Shown piece after piece: positions 60,748 through 64,000 of a stretch of 64,000 nucleotides of DNA. Positions within the stretch are counted from its first letter, which is position 1. Every line of letters begins with the position of its first letter. Where the stretch lies: positions 1 through 64,000 of the forward strand of contig SPQJ01000005.1 in the NCBI GenBank assembly GCA_004570425.1, in the 5' to 3' direction. The translations under genes were made by a program, and so were the position numbers. This DNA comes from Bacillus sp. AZ43. GTDB taxonomy: Bacteria; Actinomycetota; Actinomycetes; Mycobacteriales; Geodermatophilaceae. A model generated the notes under the pieces. The model made no database searches and had not been told where the DNA came from. It worked only from the letters and a program-made list of their open reading frames with translations.

Positions 60748-61611
60748 TCAGACGGCGACCGCGGCGTCCTCGGCCTCGATCGCGGCGTTCCACTCCGGCT
60801 TCGCCGCCTGCCAGCCGTCCTCGGTGTCACCGCGGCGCCAGTAGCCGGAGATGGAGGTGAACTCCGGGGCCAGGCCCCGCTCGGCCTTCAGGTACCGCCG
60901 CAGCTCGCGGACGGCCCCGGCCTCGCCGTGCACGAAGACGTGCCCGGTACCGGCCGGGAGCGGGACGCTCCGGACCGCCTCGACGAGCTGCTCACCGGGC
61001 GCGGCGTGCCCGCGGTGCACCCACACCAGGTCGACGCCGTCCCCGACGACCAGGTCGGCCTGCTCCTCGGCCGCGTCGGCGACCTCCACGACCACCCGGG
61101 CCGGCGCTCCCGCGGGCAGCCGCTCGAGCGTCGCGGCGATGGCCGGCAGGGCGCTCTCGTCACCGGCCAGGAGGTGCCAGTCGGCCGCGGGGCTCGGCGC
61201 GTAGGCGCCGCCGGGGCCCATGAGCTGGATCCGGTCGCCGGGACGGGCGGAGGCCGCCCAGGGCCCGGCGACCCCCTCGTCGCCGTGGTGGACGAAGTCG
61301 ATGGTCAGCTCGCCGGCGTCGGCGTCCCAGCGGCGCACGGTGTAGGTGCGGGTGACCGGCCACAGCTCGCGCGGCTGCTCGGCACGCACCTCGTCGCCGT
61401 CGAAGGGCACCCCGTAGGGCGCGCCGGCCGGGACGAACTGCAGCTTCACGTAGTGGTCGGTGAACTCGCCGGCCGGGAAGCCGGCGAGACCGTCGCCGCC
61501 GAGGACCACGCGGACCATGTGCGGCGACAGCTGGGAGGTGCGGACCACCTCGGCGACGCGGGGCACCCGCTTCCGGCGTGGTGGCCGCGCGTCCGTGCCC
61601 TGCTCGCTCAT
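60748..61611 (-). CDS. Siderophore-interacting protein (ferric-siderophore reductase)
   Basis: The protein is 287 aa from ATG 61611 (GAGGAGAACC site). The FAD domain has 'FPAGEFTDHYVKLQFV' and 'VTRTYTVRRWDADAGELTID'; the NAD(P)H domain has 'LLAGDESALPAIAATLERLP' and 'EFTSISGYWRRGDTED'. It reduces Fe(III)-siderophores in the cytoplasm. An iron box lies 32 bp upstream, so it should be induced in iron limitation. Confidence 0.9.
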   Translation of the reverse strand: MSEQGTDARPPRRKRVPRVAEVVRTSQLSPHMVRVVLGGDGLAGFPAGEFTDHYVKLQFVPAGAPYGVPFDGDEVRAEQPRELWPVTRTYTVRRWDADAGELTIDFVHHGDEGVAGPWAASARPGDRIQLMGPGGAYAPSPAADWHLLAGDESALPAIAATLERLPAGAPARVVVEVADAAEEQADLVVGDGVDLVWVHRGHAAPGEQLVEAVRSVPLPAGTGHVFVHGEAGAVRELRRYLKAERGLAPEFTSISGYWRRGDTEDGWQAAKPEWNAAIEAEDAAVAV

Positions 61612-61642
61612 GGTTCTCCTCGTCACCGGCACGCTCGCGCCT

Positions 61643-61659
61643 GGTTAGGGTCACCTTAC
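61643..61659. promoter_or_regulatory. Iron box upstream of the siderophore-interacting protein
   Basis: GGTTAGGGTCACCTTAC; its reverse complement GTAAGGTGACCCTAACC keeps the AGGT-N-A and CTAACC halves of the IdeR/DtxR consensus. It lies 32 bp before the start codon. Confidence 0.65.
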
Positions 61660-61723
61660 AAGCCGATGTCCGGGACGACGACGGCCCCGTCCCGGGGCTC
61701 GCCCCGAGCCTGCGAGGGGTGAG

Positions 61724-61738
61724 GAGGACGGGGTCCTC
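61724..61738. terminator. Short hairpin after the sigma factor gene
   Basis: GAGGAC-GGG-GTCCTC, a perfect 6-bp stem, begins 3 bp beyond the sigma-factor stop and reads TTTC on the plus strand. It is a weak terminator candidate. Confidence 0.35.
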
Positions 61739-61740
61739 TT

Positions 61741-62817
61741 TCAGTCGAGGTAGTCGCGCAGCACCTGGGAGCGGCTCGGGTGACGCAGCTTCGACATGGT
61801 CTTGGACTCGATCTGCCGGATCCGCTCGCGCGTGACCCCGTAGACCTGGCCGATCTCGTCGAGCGTGCGCACCTGGCCGTCGGTGAGGCCGAACCGCAGC
61901 CGCACGACGCCGGCCTCCCGCTCCGACAGCGTGGCCAGGACGCTGCTGAGCTGGTCCTGCATGAGCGTGAAGCTCACCGCGTCCACCGCGACCACAGCTT
62001 CGGAGTCCTCGATGAAGTCACCGAGCTGGCTGTCGCCCTCGTCGCCGATGGTCTGGTCGAGGCTGATCGGCTCCCGGGCGTACTGCTGGATCTCCAGCAC
62101 CTTCTCGGGCGTGATGTCGAGCTCCTTGGCCAGTTCCTCCGGGGTGGGCTCGCGGCCCAGGTCGCGGAGCAGCTCCCGCTGGATGCGGCCGAGCTTGTTG
62201 ATGACCTCGACCATGTGCACCGGGATGCGGATGGTGCGCGCCTGGTCGGCCATGGCGCGGGTGATCGCCTGCCGGATCCACCACGTCGCGTAGGTCGAGA
62301 ACTTGTAGCCCTTGGTGTAGTCGAACTTCTCCACCGCGCGGATCAGACCGAGGTTGCCCTCCTGGATGAGGTCCAGGAACGCCATGCCGCGGCCGGTGTA
62401 GCGCTTGGCCAGCGACACCACGAGCCGCAGGTTGGCCTCGAGCAGGTGGTTCTTGGCACGCTCGCCGTCGCGGACGATCCAGGTGAGGTCGCGGCGCAGC
62501 GCCGTCGGCATCCGCTCCCCCGCCTCGGCCGCCGTCTCCAGCTTGTGGGCGGCGTACAGGCCGGCCTCCACGCGCTGGGAGAGCTCGACCTCCTCCTCGG
62601 CGGTGAGCAGCCGGACCCGGCCGATCAGCTTCAGGTAGGCGCGGACCGAGTCGGTGGACGCGGTGAGCTCGGCGTCCTTGCGGGCCTGGCGGAGGGCGGC
62701 GGACTCCTCGTCGTCCCACTCGAAGTCGCCGCCCTCGGCGGCCTCGGTGGTCTGTTCCTCGACGACGTCCTCGTCCTCGGTGCTGACGGGGGTCGCGGTG
62801 GTGCTCGGTGCGCTCAC
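61741..62817 (-). CDS. Primary-type sigma-70 factor (SigA/SigB group)
   Basis: The protein is 358 aa. Region 1.2 '[20 protein letters not shown]', 2.2-2.4 '[20 protein letters not shown]' and '[20 protein letters not shown]', and 4.2 '[20 protein letters not shown]' ending '[18 protein letters not shown]' are all intact. It directs RNA polymerase to -10/-35 promoters. The short acidic N-terminus (no long region 1.1) fits mycobacterial SigB or a compact SigA. Confidence 0.92.
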   Translation of the reverse strand: MSAPSTTATPVSTEDEDVVEEQTTEAAEGGDFEWDDEESAALRQARKDAELTASTDSVRAYLKLIGRVRLLTAEEEVELSQRVEAGLYAAHKLETAAEAGERMPTALRRDLTWIVRDGERAKNHLLEANLRLVVSLAKRYTGRGMAFLDLIQEGNLGLIRAVEKFDYTKGYKFSTYATWWIRQAITRAMADQARTIRIPVHMVEVINKLGRIQRELLRDLGREPTPEELAKELDITPEKVLEIQQYAREPISLDQTIGDEGDSQLGDFIEDSEAVVAVDAVSFTLMQDQLSSVLATLSEREAGVVRLRFGLTDGQVRTLDEIGQVYGVTRERIRQIESKTMSKLRHPSRSQVLRDYLD

Positions 62818-63007
62818 GGTCGCCTCTCGTGACGGGTCCTACGGCGTCGCGGGGAAGGTGATCCCGCGGAGAGGCCGATCGGGCGGTCGTCGTTCCCGCC
62901 CACGCTGTTGCACTGACAGGGTACGTCGTCCCCGGAGGCGGCCCGCCCCGATCGGGGGAGGTCGGCGGTGATCTGCGCCTGCCCGGCGGCCGGCGGACAC
63001 TGCGGGT

Positions 63008-63312
63008 GTGACCACCTCCACCCTGTCGTCGCCCCGGGGCGTCGTCCGGCTGCTCAACACCGCCGGCGGGCGGGTGCTCTGCCTGGCCGGTGAGGTGGAC
63101 GGCAGGTCGGTCGACGCGTACCTGCACCGCTACGGCCGCGAGCCCATGCCGGTGGACGGCATCGACGCCGGCTCGGTCACCCGCCTGTCGCTGCCCGCGC
63201 TGGACCTGCTGCTCGACCACCTCGACGCCGCCGAGCGGGCGGGCCGCGCCGTGCGCGTGCGCCGCTCACGCAGGTGGAACGACTCCTGCCCCTGCCCGGG
63301 GACCGCCCCTAG
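63008..63312 (+). CDS. STAS-like protein, possibly frameshifted
   Basis: From GTG 63008 the reading gives 'VVRLLNTAGGRVLCLAGEVD', 'PVDGIDAGSVTRLSLPALDL', and 'LDHLDAAERAGRAV', a STAS anti-sigma-antagonist pattern. The natural end 'TQVERLLPLPGDRP' and TAG at 63310 lie in another frame, so a shift is needed near 63253-63266. Without it the frame runs 300 bp into the opposite gene. Either a real frameshift or a sequence error. Confidence 0.5.
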
Positions 63313-63321
63313 GGGGCCGGG

Positions 63322-63918
63322 TCAGCGGCGGGCGGCCCGGACCAGCGCCCGGACGCCGAGAGCAGCGGCACCGGCCGCCGCCACCCACGGCCCGGCGACG
63401 ACGACCGGGTCGATGAGGTGGTGGACGACGTCGGTGCGCTTCCGGCCCCACCGGGAGGACAGCCCGCCGTGCGTGAACTCGGCCCGCACCCCGGTCTCGG
63501 TCACCGGGTTGTCCGGCCGCGCCGACGCGAACGACCGCAGGTGGTTCTCCACGGCGTCCACCCGGTCGCCGACGACCAGCAGCAGCCAGTGGCCGACGCG
63601 GCCCTCGCTGTACTTCTCGTAGGCGAACCGGCGGATCGCGCCGGAGAGGCCCCGCAGCGGCTGAGCGGTGCCGAAGACCGGCGTCACGAAGGCGTGCTCG
63701 ACCGAGCGCTCCCTCGGGCGGAGCTCCGGCTGCCGGTCGGGGAAGTCCCAGTGCGCGCCGGTGGTGTCCGGGGCGTACCGCAGCTTGGGGTGGGAGGGCC
63801 GGTCGGCGGGGTCCAGGTCGACCCCCCAGCCCGGGATGCGCGCCCGCAGCTGCTCGGGCGTCTCCCGCTGCGTGCGCTTGTCGCGGATGTAGGCGCTCGG
63901 GATCTCGCTCTGCGTCAT
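63322..63918 (-). CDS. Conserved hypothetical actinobacterial protein
   Basis: The protein is 198 aa. The N-terminal two thirds are polar (KRTQRETPEQLRARIPGWGV, 'AYEKYSEGRVGHWLLLVVGD'). A hydrophobic helix near the C-terminus (VVVAGPWVAAAGAAALGVRA) may anchor it. I do not know a function. It lies 13 bp downstream of the alcohol dehydrogenase end on the same strand and is probably co-transcribed. Confidence 0.65.
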   Translation of the reverse strand: MTQSEIPSAYIRDKRTQRETPEQLRARIPGWGVDLDPADRPSHPKLRYAPDTTGAHWDFPDRQPELRPRERSVEHAFVTPVFGTAQPLRGLSGAIRRFAYEKYSEGRVGHWLLLVVGDRVDAVENHLRSFASARPDNPVTETGVRAEFTHGGLSSRWGRKRTDVVHHLIDPVVVAGPWVAAAGAAALGVRALVRAARR

Positions 63919-63931
63919 CGTCGGCTCCCCT

Positions 63932-64000
63932 TCAGGCCGCGCTGGGCACGATCAGCGGCTTGATGCAGCCGTCGAGCTTGTTGGAGAAGACGTGGTAGGC
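63932..64000 (-). CDS. Zinc-dependent alcohol dehydrogenase, C-terminal end only
   Basis: The gene enters from the right edge. The last 22 codons read 'AYHVFSNKLDGCIKPLIVPS' then AA and stop. The 'AY.VF.NK.DGCIK' pattern is the end of MDR zinc alcohol dehydrogenases, including glutathione-dependent formaldehyde dehydrogenase-like enzymes. Confidence 0.6.
   Translation of the reverse strand, partial: AYHVFSNKLDGCIKPLIVPSAA

Noticed and set aside
63313-63622. Extension of the STAS-like ORF to 63622
   Set aside because: It lies entirely over a well-formed gene on the opposite strand and is low-complexity Arg/Pro/Thr sequence.

Overview
The window is very GC-rich DNA with dense, often 4-bp-overlapping genes, GTG starts and actinobacterial families (DUF5703, DivIVA-like, GAF-ANTAR, SigA/SigB-type sigma factor, iron boxes). 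It fits a high-GC actinobacterium, possibly Geodermatophilaceae; that placement is inference from gene content only.

Region 1 (1-7187) is ordinary chromosome: the start of a ProV-like transporter ATPase, an iron-box-controlled DUF2470 protein, small conserved proteins, a pentapeptide-repeat protein, a quinone oxidoreductase, an SDR, an M20 peptidase, a diguanylate cyclase and tRNA-Leu(GAG).

Region 2 (about 7167-34879) reads as an integrative element of about 27.7 kb inserted in the 3' end of that tRNA. It is bounded by a 22-bp direct repeat. A tyrosine integrase lies at the tRNA end and an excisionase-like gene at the other end. The cargo is an anaerobic nitrogen-oxide respiration module. 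A minus-strand block holds a cysteine-bearing HTH regulator, 7Fe ferredoxin, narGHJI, narK and a hemerythrin. Also on the minus strand are a hemerythrin-DUF2249 protein, a MauE/DsbA pair and an acyl-CoA dehydrogenase. A divergent plus-strand block holds a second regulator of the same type, an NnrS-like membrane protein and a large fusion (membrane domain, cupredoxin, copper nitrite reductase), then CBS, hemerythrin and cupin genes. Together these would reduce nitrate to nitrite to NO, with hemerythrins as likely NO or O2 handlers; no nitric oxide or nitrous oxide reductase was seen in the window. The flanks of the island hold decayed genes: a SpoIIE-type phosphatase fragment, a flavohemoprotein fragment, an internally inverted TDT transporter, GAF-ANTAR copies and a PAS fragment.

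Region 3 (34880-64000) is chromosome again. It holds a GIY-YIG protein; a persulfide-stress locus (CstR-like repressor with operator, MBL-rhodanese protein, Cys-rich peptide, TauE exporter); a NitT/TauT-type ABC transporter; a MerR regulator; a lipid-related cluster (LLM oxidoreductase, acyltransferase, patatin, diacylglycerol kinase); a three-gene SDR/SDR/phosphotransferase operon; a DivIVA-like protein; an IclR/aromatic monooxygenase pair; SelO; a MetE-like protein; a family A DNA polymerase; an iron-box-linked siderophore-interacting protein; a primary-type sigma factor; and the end of a zinc alcohol dehydrogenase.
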